Part shown: piece after piece, positions 26,483 through 35,349 of the stretch | Layout of the letters: each line of letters starts with the position of its first letter | How positions within the stretch are numbered: the stretch's first letter is position 1 | Source of the DNA: an uncultured Bacteroidota bacterium | GTDB taxonomy: Bacteria > Bacteroidota > Bacteroidia > Chitinophagales > Saprospiraceae | Reading direction: 5' to 3' | Length of the DNA: 40,806 bases | Assembly: GCA_937870795.1 (NCBI GenBank) | Contig: CALMWS010000207.1 | Coordinates: 1 to 40,806, forward strand | Translations under genes and position numbers: made by a program | The notes under the pieces: generated by a model | Told to the model about the DNA's origin: nothing | What the model saw: only the letters and a program-made list of their open reading frames with translations | Database searches by the model: none

Positions 26483-26950
26483 ATGATTGAGAAAATCAGA
26501 CCCGTTCAAAAAATCGATGTCCCCTTTTTAAAAACGGTTGTTGACTCAAGTGAACTTTTTCCCTCTGAATACTTAGATGAAATGATGTCCGATTACTTCA
26601 ACAATCCTGACACCGAAGAAGTATGGTATACTTATGAAGAAAACGGCCTTCCCGTAGCCATCGGCTATTGCATACCGGAAAAACTCACAGTGGGCACCTA
26701 CAATTTGTTGGCACTAGGCGTAAAAAAAGATTTTCAGGGCAAGGGGATTGCAGCAGAAATGATGAGGCACATTGAACAATTGCTTACCAATAAAGATGGA
26801 AGAATACTCATCATAGAAACCTCTTCACACCAGGCTCAGGATGCAGCCAGAAGATTTTACACAAAAATGGGATATGCTCAGGAGGCAGTTATCAGAGATT
26901 TTTGGAGTGAGGGTGAAGATAAAATTGTGTTTTGGAAAAAATTGTTGTGA
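26483..26950 (+). CDS. GNAT-family N-acetyltransferase
   Basis: A 155-residue protein with the GNAT fold. The acetyl-CoA-binding motif is LGVKKDFQGKGIAAEMMRHIE (Q-x-x-G-x-G/A type), followed by LIIETSSHQAQDAARRFYTKMGY, the usual motif B with a conserved tyrosine. The substrate is not predictable. The 26950-27080 gap contains TATAATTGCAAT twice, 15 bases apart (26984 and 26999). Confidence 0.85.
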   Translation: MIEKIRPVQKIDVPFLKTVVDSSELFPSEYLDEMMSDYFNNPDTEEVWYTYEENGLPVAIGYCIPEKLTVGTYNLLALGVKKDFQGKGIAAEMMRHIEQLLTNKDGRILIIETSSHQAQDAARRFYTKMGYAQEAVIRDFWSEGEDKIVFWKKLL

Positions 26951-27080
26951 AAATATGATTTTTACTAGGCTGGTTGTATAATTTATAATTGCAATATATA
27001 TAATTGCAATTTGATAGATTGAAGTATTAGGACACTTAATGGATTTTTTTTAGCTTGATCATAATCCTTAAGTAAGCATG

Positions 27081-27611
27081 TTAAACATTAACTCTTCCAT
27101 AATAAATCAAATCCACTATTTCTCCTGCCGTCGTTTTATAATCTTTGCGAATGGTTCCTTCAATTTCAAATCCGCACTTTTCGGCTACCTTCCTCGCAAA
27201 TTCATTGCTGTGATGGGTTCTTAAAAACAGTTTCTGAAATTTATATTCTTTAAAACAAAAATCACAAAACAATCCAAAGGCTTTTGAGGCAATTCCACGG
27301 TGGGCATATGCTTTATCTATATACAAACCCAATTCTGCTTTTGGTATGTTCCAATCAATGTTTTTTAAGTCTACAAAACCTGCAATTTTTTGATTGGTTT
27401 GATCTACAATGATGTAAGGAAAATAAGTCTTTTCACTCGCCCGCCTAACAATTTCGCTTAAAAACTCTTTGGTGTCGTCCAGTGTCTTTGTTCTTGATAC
27501 AGTCCCGGTAAAAAAATCTTCAAGTCGATCCCGATTTTCCTCAACGAGTTGAAAATAGGCAGCTAAGTCCTCTTCCAGCAATTGCCTTATTAGAAACTGA
27601 TCAAAATTCAT
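27081..27611 (-). CDS. RimJ/RimL-type N-acetyltransferase
   Basis: A 176-residue GNAT protein. The CoA loop is LYIDKAYAHRGIASKAFGLF, followed by LRTHHSNEFARKVAEKCGFEIEGTIRKDY, the pattern of ribosomal-protein alanine acetyltransferases and related antibiotic acetyltransferases. The longest frame begins at 27686. The extension has no family similarity and carries TAACTTTA, a one-mismatch -7 box, so ATG 27611 is preferred. It is divergent from the serine hydrolase gene. Confidence 0.83.
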   Translation of the reverse strand: MNFDQFLIRQLLEEDLAAYFQLVEENRDRLEDFFTGTVSRTKTLDDTKEFLSEIVRRASEKTYFPYIIVDQTNQKIAGFVDLKNIDWNIPKAELGLYIDKAYAHRGIASKAFGLFCDFCFKEYKFQKLFLRTHHSNEFARKVAEKCGFEIEGTIRKDYKTTAGEIVDLIYYGRVNV

Positions 27612-27695
27612 GTTCTTTATTTTACCAATTTTCAGTAAAGTTAGTGAAGTAAGGCATATTTTATACATTCCATCGTATATCCTCATTCCTTTGCA

Positions 27696-27703
27696 TATCT
27701 TTG
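27696..27703 (+). promoter_or_regulatory. -7 promoter box of the serine hydrolase gene
   Basis: TATCTTTG, a perfect TAnnTTTG, 19 bases before ATG 27723. Confidence 0.6.
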
Positions 27704-27722
27704 GTTAAATAAAACATCCTTC

Positions 27723-29519
27723 ATGCGATTATTCCTTGTGTTTTTTACTGCTGCTCTTCTATCCATTCAAGTCAATGGCCAAACTTCCTATTCTTCAGAA
27801 ACCTTGCAAAAAATTGCAGAGGTGGAGAACAATATTTGTAGCAACATACTGATCAATGATGAAAAGCCGGTAAATATCTTAGACCGCATGGCATTATACA
27901 ATGTAAAAGGCCTAAGTCTGGCAGTCATCCAAGACCACAAAGTGGTGTGGGCCAAAGGATATGGCTGGGCCGATGAAGATGAAAAAAGACCGATGACACC
28001 GGAAACACTTTTTGAACCTGGTTCGATTTCCAAATCTTTGAATGCGGTAGGTATCCTGAAATTGGTTCAGGAAAACCAACTTGACCTGCACACCGATATC
28101 AATACTTACCTCAAGTCTTGGAAATTCCCTTATGATTCGCTGTCAAACGGTAAAAAAATTACTTTAGCCCACCTGTTGAGCCATACGGCCGGCCTCACAG
28201 TCCATGGCTTTCCGGGCCACGATATTAAAGGCCCTGTGCCAAGCCTGGTGCAAGTTCTGGATGGCCTTCCCCCTTCTTTCACGCCTGCCGTGCGAAGTCA
28301 GTTTGAGCCCGGCCTTCGGTTTCAATATTCCGGAGGTGGCACTTCCATTTCACAAATCATCCTTACAGATCTGGTCCAACAACCCTATGAAGAATGGATG
28401 TACAACCATGTATTGAAACCCATTGGCATGGTCAACTCTACCTATGCACAGCCACCTGCCCCTGCTCTACAATCAAAATGTGCTTCCGCATACTCAAGTG
28501 ACGGCAAGCCCATCGAGGGCAAGTTTCATGTCTACCCCGAACAAGCTGCGGCCGGGCTTTGGATGACGCCAAGTGACCTTTGCCAATACATCATAGACAT
28601 GCAACTGGCCTACCAGGGCAAACCCTCCAAAGTTCTAAACCCTGAAATGGTGAAACTTCATCTCACACCCTACATCGATCAAAGCGCTGCCATGGGTACC
28701 TTCATAGAAGACCACGACGGAGCTTTATACTTCCAACATGGAGCCGGCAACGATGGCTTTTGCGGGCAGTTCTACGGCAGCCTCACGGATGGTTATGGTG
28801 TAGCCATCTTTCTGAATACCGACAATGGAAAGATACTTGGAGAGGTAATCAATAGTGTTGCCAAAGCATATGGTTGGAAAAATTTCTACCGGGAGCCACA
28901 AAGAAAAACCACCATCGAGGTGGATGAAAAAGTGATACAATCCTATGAAGGGATTTATCTTTATGACAATACCTGGGCAGCCGTGGGCAAAAAAGAAGAT
29001 GAATATCATTTTTTTACACCATGGACCTTCGCTAAAATGTACTTTACCTCGCCTACAAGCTTTTTTAACATTGAATTCAGAGCAGTGAAAGAATTTACCA
29101 AAGACCACAACGGTACTGTCACAGGATATACAAGAACCGTGGATGGAAAACCCTATTCCCCCTCTGTTAAAATATTCAACATCGACACACTCCGCCTGGC
29201 TAGCTCGCTGTTTTCTGAAATAGGTTGGTACCTTTTTGAAATAAATAATTTCACAACTTCATTGAAATATTTTGAACGCGGAAACGCAATTTATCCTGAT
29301 GATCTCAATATTTCCCTCAATCTGGCCCATCTATATTTATACAACAATGAATTCAACAAGGCCAAAGATATTTACCAGAGGATTAGAAAAAAAATGCTCC
29401 GTCCGGGCTACAGCTGTGAAGATTTGATGCGGGATGATTACATTTATTTGAAAGACAGAAAATTTGATGTTTCACCATTGGATCGGATGTTTGATGAATT
29501 AAAAATTACAAAACCATAA
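27723..29519 (+). CDS. Beta-lactamase-family serine hydrolase with C-terminal TPR-like segment
   Basis: A 598-residue exported enzyme with signal peptide MRLFLVFFTAALLSIQVNG. The class C / penicillin-binding-like catalytic set is S101-I-S-K104, Y202-S-G and H339-G-A-G, the last replacing the usual KTG. Such proteins include esterases, D-aminopeptidases and peptidases, and few are true beta-lactamases. After the catalytic domain there is a beta-rich stretch (about 385-490), then a helical tail with a TPR-like repeat (YFERGNAIYPDDLNISLNLAHLYLYNNEFNKAKDIYQR). It is convergent with the fucosidase. Confidence 0.87.
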   Translation: MRLFLVFFTAALLSIQVNGQTSYSSETLQKIAEVENNICSNILINDEKPVNILDRMALYNVKGLSLAVIQDHKVVWAKGYGWADEDEKRPMTPETLFEPGSISKSLNAVGILKLVQENQLDLHTDINTYLKSWKFPYDSLSNGKKITLAHLLSHTAGLTVHGFPGHDIKGPVPSLVQVLDGLPPSFTPAVRSQFEPGLRFQYSGGGTSISQIILTDLVQQPYEEWMYNHVLKPIGMVNSTYAQPPAPALQSKCASAYSSDGKPIEGKFHVYPEQAAAGLWMTPSDLCQYIIDMQLAYQGKPSKVLNPEMVKLHLTPYIDQSAAMGTFIEDHDGALYFQHGAGNDGFCGQFYGSLTDGYGVAIFLNTDNGKILGEVINSVAKAYGWKNFYREPQRKTTIEVDEKVIQSYEGIYLYDNTWAAVGKKEDEYHFFTPWTFAKMYFTSPTSFFNIEFRAVKEFTKDHNGTVTGYTRTVDGKPYSPSVKIFNIDTLRLASSLFSEIGWYLFEINNFTTSLKYFERGNAIYPDDLNISLNLAHLYLYNNEFNKAKDIYQRIRKKMLRPGYSCEDLMRDDYIYLKDRKFDVSPLDRMFDELKITKP

Positions 29520-29569
29520 TTAGTCCTGAACCTAACAAGGCTATGACTCCCGTTATTTTTGTGTAGTCT

Positions 29570-31003
29570 TTAATACAGTGCAATCTCACTCAATACCGGA
29601 CAGGCTTTGGCATCCAATATGTTCACCCGCAGCTTTTGGACAGTTACCGGCTCAATTCTCAATATGCGTTTGTAGCCGATGGTGGTGCCTCTGCCAACCT
29701 CTTTCCATTGATCTCCTTGCATGACTTCCACTGTAAAGGATTCGATGCGTTGCCCCAGCCGGATGTGTTCCTGTAACACTATGTATTTGATTTGCTCAGG
29801 CTTCACCAGCTCTATCTGAATACTGCCCTGACTTGTATTGTCATCCGTTGCCCAATAGGTGTCCAGACTACCATCTAAGAAGTGGTTGGGGGCAGAACCC
29901 GGGTCGTTTTTACGATTTTGTGCACTGCTTGCAGTAGCCTTCAATGCATAATTATAAGCAAATTCCTTTTTTAATATTTCTGAAAATTCTTTCAGCGATT
30001 GCAGGTCGTTTTCATGAAACAAACCCCTTCGATCCGGAGGCACATTGAGCAACATATTGGACCCCCTGCCCACCGAGGTGAGATAACGTTCAAATAATTC
30101 CTGGCCTGATTTAACCTTGTTATCTTCTGCTGTATGATAAAACCAACCCGGTCGGATAGAAAAATCACACTCAGCGGGTATCCATTGGCTGCCGTCTTTG
30201 CTTCCCGTACCCAACAAATCTTCAATGCCACTCTGGCCGGCATAAAGGGTGTCAGGAGTAAGGGTATTCCAATTGGTCTCCGATACCCGGCCTTTTTCAT
30301 TACCCACCCATCGTATATGAGGTCCAGCGTCGCTGAAAAAAAGTACGCTGGGCTCCATCTTTTTAACGAGATCCAGCGTCACCGGCCATTCATAGTATTT
30401 TGCTCTCTCTATTTGTCTCACTTCCCTCGCTCCCCCGTAATAGCCATCACCCCCATTGGCCCCATCAAACCACATCTCGGTGATAGGTCCATATAGCGTA
30501 AATAATTCTTTCAACTGGCTGCGATAATAGTCAAGATACGCAGGTGTGCCATATGCTGCATGATTGCGATCCCACGGAGAAAGATAAATACCAAACTTCA
30601 AACCATAGGTGATTGCTGCATCCCTTGCCTCTTTGACAATATCCCCTTTACCTCCCTTATACGGACTGTTTTTTACAGAATGTTCTGTGTACTTGCTGGG
30701 CCACAGACAAAAACCATCGTGGTGTTTGGTGGTCAATATCATCATCTTAAATCCTGCCTCCTTCAAAGCCGCCGCCCATTGTCCTGGGTCAGCTGATTTT
30801 GGATTGAAAATTGAGGGATCTTCATCCCCAAAACCCCATTCCTTATCTGTAAATGTATTGGTAGTAAAATGTATAAAGGCAGTCAGTTCCATTTGGTGCC
30901 AGGCCCATTGTGCTGCAGATGGTACCGGCCCTACCGGAGCAGGCATTTGAGCAAATACTAAACGAGTTGATGATATTAACAATACAATGAGCAGACGAAC
31001 CAT
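29570..31003 (-). CDS. Alpha-L-fucosidase (GH29) with C-terminal discoidin-like domain
   Basis: A 477-residue exported enzyme releasing L-fucose. It has a signal peptide ending near FAQ. Family signatures are TAFIHFTTNTFTDKEWGFG, TTKHHDGFCLWPS and EMWFDGANGG with nucleophile D180. The last 135 residues (ALKATASSAQNRKND...HFLDGSLDTYWATDD...) form an F5/8-type sugar-binding module. Upstream, TATCTTTA (31026-31019) is a one-mismatch -7 box. It suggests use of fucosylated algal or host glycans, although no other fucose gene is nearby. Confidence 0.93.
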   Translation of the reverse strand: MVRLLIVLLISSTRLVFAQMPAPVGPVPSAAQWAWHQMELTAFIHFTTNTFTDKEWGFGDEDPSIFNPKSADPGQWAAALKEAGFKMMILTTKHHDGFCLWPSKYTEHSVKNSPYKGGKGDIVKEARDAAITYGLKFGIYLSPWDRNHAAYGTPAYLDYYRSQLKELFTLYGPITEMWFDGANGGDGYYGGAREVRQIERAKYYEWPVTLDLVKKMEPSVLFFSDAGPHIRWVGNEKGRVSETNWNTLTPDTLYAGQSGIEDLLGTGSKDGSQWIPAECDFSIRPGWFYHTAEDNKVKSGQELFERYLTSVGRGSNMLLNVPPDRRGLFHENDLQSLKEFSEILKKEFAYNYALKATASSAQNRKNDPGSAPNHFLDGSLDTYWATDDNTSQGSIQIELVKPEQIKYIVLQEHIRLGQRIESFTVEVMQGDQWKEVGRGTTIGYKRILRIEPVTVQKLRVNILDAKACPVLSEIALY

Positions 31004-31092
31004 ATTGAATATTTAAAGTAAAGATAAACAATTCATAGAGTTTGATAAAAGGCACTGAAATACTTGAATACTTACTTTATGCCGTCCAAAGT

Positions 31093-31629
31093 TTATCCAA
31101 TGAATTGTATTACCACCTTCATCCTCGCCGCCTCTCCTTTCTTTAAAGCCAGCGCCATCAACAACTGCTTTTGTTTAGCAGCACTCAATTGCTGATATTT
31201 TTCTGAATACACCGGATTATTTTGAAAAACCACTTTTAAATCGTCAGGCAGGATGCCATCTTCGGCCTCGTCAAAAAGATACCAGCCCCCACTGGCCTTG
31301 GCTGCCTCAATGCTGGCATAGCCAGCTTCAGACATCAAACCTTTTTGAATCAAGGCCTCCACCCTACTCTTATTCAACCGGGTCCACGGACTGCCCGGCT
31401 TCCTCCTGGCAAAGTACTGGTAGTACCCATCCTCATCACAGGATAAGGCCTTGCTGTCGATCCACCCAAAACAAATGGCTTCCTCTACGGCATCAACATA
31501 GTTTACCCCTGGAACTTTACTATCTTTTTTGGCCACAATGCACCATCCATTATCTTTTTTGCTATGGTTCTTTGTCAACCATTTTCGCCATTCCTGGCGG
31601 GATGGTGGGCGGATGGCATCGGTTATCAT
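31093..31629 (-). CDS. YdeI/OmpD-associated family protein
   Basis: A 178-residue protein with the family core EAICFGWIDSK, YYQYFARRKPGSPWTRLNKSRVEALIQKGLM and AKASGGWYLFDEAED. The family has been linked to bacteriocin or antimicrobial-peptide tolerance in some bacteria, but its mechanism is unsettled. It is cytoplasmic, with no signal peptide. Confidence 0.88.
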   Translation of the reverse strand: MITDAIRPPSRQEWRKWLTKNHSKKDNGWCIVAKKDSKVPGVNYVDAVEEAICFGWIDSKALSCDEDGYYQYFARRKPGSPWTRLNKSRVEALIQKGLMSEAGYASIEAAKASGGWYLFDEAEDGILPDDLKVVFQNNPVYSEKYQQLSAAKQKQLLMALALKKGEAARMKVVIQFIG

Positions 31630-31673
31630 ACCACAAATATCTTACTATTTGTCAAATGATGTCATACAAATTT

Positions 31674-33863
31674 TTACATCTTAATAACCTTTTGAGTGCC
31701 AATTGTTCCATCCGTTAGGGTGACAGCAATTAGGTACATACCAATGCTCCAGTCAGAACAATCAATTTTTCCTCTATTTTTATGCACCCATTTTTTTGAA
31801 GTCATTAATTTGCCACTGTAATCCAATATTTCAATTTTCTCAATATCTCCCTTCTCATCATGAATCAATACCTCGATCTCATTTTCAGCTGGATTGGGGT
31901 AAACCTCCAACCATGACTTTCGACTTTCTGTTTCTTGCACAGCTGTAAAAACAGATCCACAGTCCGGTGCCTCACCATACCTCTTCTTGTCCCGATCGTA
32001 ATAACAATTAAGGCTGGTTTTTGTCTTGTTTCTCCAATCCAGAAAATACAACAACCCATTTTCTGCTCCTATTCCTTCTATCCAAGTCAACAGTCCATAC
32101 GCTTCGTGATCCTCTTGCTTTTCGTGTCTAAGTACTATGCGCTTACGACTATATCCATCCTGAAGCAAAATACTGTCCACTTGCTCTACATAGGCCTTAC
32201 CAAATTCAGCAGGCAATTCAAATTCATCGCCTACCTTCAATCTAAAATCATACAACAGGCTGTCATAATGATGCGGTACTCCCGGTGTCACCACAGGATT
32301 GCGTTTGTGCCTCACAGTAGCAGTACCATTTACATTCCAACTCATTTTATAGTCGCTGAGTTGTGTGCCATCTCCATCCGTTATCCATACATCTCTATAC
32401 AGTGAGGAATACCCAAAATCGTTGGGCTGCCCATTATAGTAGGTGAATAAATTATGATCCTTGCCAAACGAAAGAGACATGGTTTTAAATGCGCCACTTT
32501 TATCGTTTACGGTATAGTACCACTTCTTACCGATCGTATTTACCTGATCATAAACAAACAAACTATCAATAGGCGTCCCTGCATTGATTACTTCATTACA
32601 TCGATCCTCATCCAGGCAGCCATGATGGCTGAGTCTGGCCAGGATCAATGCTGCCGGAGCTTCTTCTGTCCCATTGACATATCTGGGTGCAGAACCTCTG
32701 CCAGTAACCATGATTTTACCATCATCCAATCCCACAGCCCCACTATAGCTTTCTCCGTAGATTTTTTTTGACCCGCTGTAGTTGACAAATACCCGCTGCC
32801 ACAAGGTTTTGCCCGTTGCATCACATTTTGTAATTAATGGCCAATATCGCTCTTCATCCTTAAAATTAGGCACCCATTTTCCGTAATAGCTCCCAGTAAT
32901 TATAACCGAGGAATTATCAACTTCTGACAAATTATATAAATATCGATATGAACCTATAGAACCTTCGCTATTTACAGCATCTAATTCACCATCATTTTCA
33001 AAGTACTGAAGAGCATCATTATAATCAAATTCAAGAGAAGTATTACTTGGTCTTCTATTAACAATACTAATACAACCCCCATTCTCTAAACACAATCCCT
33101 TTAAAAATTTGTTTCCGCCGCCAAGAGGATAAAGAATTGATTTTTTAACTAACAGATTGTGATTCTTATCCACTTTGTAATAACAGCAAATTTGCTCATT
33201 ATCCTGAGTGTGAGCAAAAGAAATTAAAGCTAAATTACCGTCTATAGATTTATCCACTGTATACAACTTCTGAGTACGATAAGGTTCAACAAGGGGGTAA
33301 ATAGTGTCTATTGTCAGATCTTTATTCAAAAACAATAAAAACCCCCGTACATCTATTGAATCTTCTACAGCTTTATCTCTAAGCGTTCCTGCTATTACTA
33401 TTTTTCCATTATATTCAATAGTGGAATGAATGTACAATGAACGAAATTCCCTTATTTGTTCAATCAAAGCTACTGAATCTAGAAGATTAAGATTCCTGTC
33501 ATATTTCCTAATCCTAATAGTATCAGTTATAGATTTTTCACTTCCAACTACAATTAAATTTTGATCGTCAAATATTATATCATTGGTATTCAAAAACCCA
33601 TTCGATATTTGAACACTGTCTTTAACTTCACCACTCGCTGAAATTTTATATATCTTTTGTACAAATGACGTCTGGCCGGCCATAGCCTTAACCAAATAAA
33701 TATCTCCACTATCACTCTTGTAAATAGAGTGACCATATTCTTCATACCCATATTTTGGATCTAACTTTTTGAAATACAAATCCTGGGATGCTAGATAAAG
33801 AGAATTAAAAAGCAGCGTAATTAAGAGTAGGTTTTTATATATACATTTCCCATCTAAAACCAT
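31674..33863 (-). CDS. T9SS type A sorting-domain protein with propeller-like body
   Basis: A 729-residue secreted protein. Signal peptide: KNLLLITLLFNSLYLASQ. The body has repeated strand pairs of the kind IVIAGTLRD, VIITGSYYG and IMVTGRGSA, suggestive of a beta-propeller. The C-terminal 75 residues (LEVYPNPAENEIEVLI...GKLMTSKKW...GMYLIAVTLTDGTIGTQKVIKM) are a type A sorting domain that directs export by the type IX system. No catalytic motif is recognised. Confidence 0.88.
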   Translation of the reverse strand: MVLDGKCIYKNLLLITLLFNSLYLASQDLYFKKLDPKYGYEEYGHSIYKSDSGDIYLVKAMAGQTSFVQKIYKISASGEVKDSVQISNGFLNTNDIIFDDQNLIVVGSEKSITDTIRIRKYDRNLNLLDSVALIEQIREFRSLYIHSTIEYNGKIVIAGTLRDKAVEDSIDVRGFLLFLNKDLTIDTIYPLVEPYRTQKLYTVDKSIDGNLALISFAHTQDNEQICCYYKVDKNHNLLVKKSILYPLGGGNKFLKGLCLENGGCISIVNRRPSNTSLEFDYNDALQYFENDGELDAVNSEGSIGSYRYLYNLSEVDNSSVIITGSYYGKWVPNFKDEERYWPLITKCDATGKTLWQRVFVNYSGSKKIYGESYSGAVGLDDGKIMVTGRGSAPRYVNGTEEAPAALILARLSHHGCLDEDRCNEVINAGTPIDSLFVYDQVNTIGKKWYYTVNDKSGAFKTMSLSFGKDHNLFTYYNGQPNDFGYSSLYRDVWITDGDGTQLSDYKMSWNVNGTATVRHKRNPVVTPGVPHHYDSLLYDFRLKVGDEFELPAEFGKAYVEQVDSILLQDGYSRKRIVLRHEKQEDHEAYGLLTWIEGIGAENGLLYFLDWRNKTKTSLNCYYDRDKKRYGEAPDCGSVFTAVQETESRKSWLEVYPNPAENEIEVLIHDEKGDIEKIEILDYSGKLMTSKKWVHKNRGKIDCSDWSIGMYLIAVTLTDGTIGTQKVIKM

Positions 33864-33953
33864 CTTTCTGAGGCAGACTTATGTTTTGCAATGTTAATCG
33901 TAAATATAAATTATTTTCATCATATATAAGATATATATTTTACTCTTCAGATT

Positions 33954-35348
33954 TTATATCCTAAACAACACCGCCATAATCATTCTGCTTTCTGATTTGA
34001 CCAAATCCGGCCTCCAATCTTGATTTGGCAAACTGGTGGTATAACCATTAGGAGAAGTTACCCCTCCCCTGCCCGCAAAATAAGGAACACTGGCGTGCCT
34101 GCTCACGTATTCAACCCTGAAGGTCAGGCTCTGGTTGGGCATGTAATCGAGATTGGTAGAATAATCCCACCCTTCAAACGGATCACCGGGATTGGCACTA
34201 AAGGGAAAATTACCCTCGGTCTGGCTTGGATTGTTGGCATTGGGCAATGGACTCGCCTGTCCCGTTGGGTAAAGTACCAGATACCTTCCCGGGTTTTTCA
34301 TCCATCCCCCTCCAATGGTCCAGGCCCATTTGTCTTTACCGAACCACAAGCGATGATAAGCCATGGCACTTACAAAATACTGAGCCGGCCCCCTGGATGT
34401 TCCACCATCCTTAAAGCCGTTGACCCCACCTCCTTTTTCAAAGCCTACGTCAACAGTAAGGCTAAAGGCACAACGCTGAATTTTTTTCCCCGTCTCGTTT
34501 TGATAATACCGCAACAACAGACTATTATCGGAGTGGAATCTTTTTCTTTGCGGCAAGCCGGCCGCATCGGTGCCAAAATAATTATTGGTCAACAGCTTGA
34601 ACCGATCGCTGGGTGTCCAGGTGATGTTGCCCCCAAAGCCGGGCATGGTGTTGAACTTGCCATAACTCTGCCAGCCATTGATGAGCCATGGTTCTATCTT
34701 TAAATAAGGTGAGGCAAAAATCTGGATCCGCACGCCATTAAAAAACCAGGGCGTATTGTCGGAAGTAAAGGATGCCTGATATTCCCAGTTTTCTGGCTGA
34801 TAAAATGAATTGAGGCCGATGTACGACATAAACAAACCCGCATCCACATTGATGCCCGACCATTTATTCCAATGGTATCCGGCATAGGCTTCACTCAGAT
34901 ATCGATACGCTGTAGCCAGGGCGTACTGCCCTCTATAGGGGCTATAGTCATTGCGGGGCACTACCACCGACCTCGTTCCCAGCTGGGTCATAAATCGTGC
35001 CCTCGCCCCCTTGTACTGGAAGTCGCCACCAAAATGCAGGGCCGAAATCTGAAACTCGTTGTTGCGCGCCAATGCTGTGGAGCCCACCACCGTATTGTCG
35101 ATGGGCTGGTTAAATGAATATGTGTAGTTGATATCCAGGATTACGGAAGGGGTAAAATAAGGAGAAATGTTCCAGATCGATTCTTTTCTTCGGTCGCTGC
35201 CATTGGCCCAGCTGTGGTCGATCACAATCGGGGTGTCCAAATTGATTTTCTGACTATCCCGCATTACACCCTGTGCTGCTGCCGTGATCCCTAAAAGATC
35301 AAATGCATGACATAAAAAACAAATGATAATGGTAGTTATGGCTTTCAT
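33954..35348 (-). CDS. Outer-membrane beta-barrel porin
   Basis: A 464-residue protein. Signal peptide: MKAITTIIICFLCHAFDLLGITAAAQG. It is rich in alternating aromatic strands (SPYFTPSVILDINYTYSF, WAWTIGGGWMK, LTFRVEYVSRH) and ends in FRI, consistent with the BBP2/OprB-like porins of Bacteroidota. The longest frame starts at TTG 35387 inside kup. ATG 35348 is one base after the kup stop (TGATATG), so it is translationally coupled to the potassium transporter. It may let cations pass the outer membrane, which is inference. Confidence 0.85.
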   Translation of the reverse strand: MKAITTIIICFLCHAFDLLGITAAAQGVMRDSQKINLDTPIVIDHSWANGSDRRKESIWNISPYFTPSVILDINYTYSFNQPIDNTVVGSTALARNNEFQISALHFGGDFQYKGARARFMTQLGTRSVVVPRNDYSPYRGQYALATAYRYLSEAYAGYHWNKWSGINVDAGLFMSYIGLNSFYQPENWEYQASFTSDNTPWFFNGVRIQIFASPYLKIEPWLINGWQSYGKFNTMPGFGGNITWTPSDRFKLLTNNYFGTDAAGLPQRKRFHSDNSLLLRYYQNETGKKIQRCAFSLTVDVGFEKGGGVNGFKDGGTSRGPAQYFVSAMAYHRLWFGKDKWAWTIGGGWMKNPGRYLVLYPTGQASPLPNANNPSQTEGNFPFSANPGDPFEGWDYSTNLDYMPNQSLTFRVEYVSRHASVPYFAGRGGVTSPNGYTTSLPNQDWRPDLVKSESRMIMAVLFRI

Positions 35349-35349
35349 A

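Noticed and set aside
27723..29519. Annotation as a true beta-lactamase resistance gene
   Set aside because: It has only the shared fold motifs. HGAG instead of KTG and the large C-terminal extension point to a general serine hydrolase.
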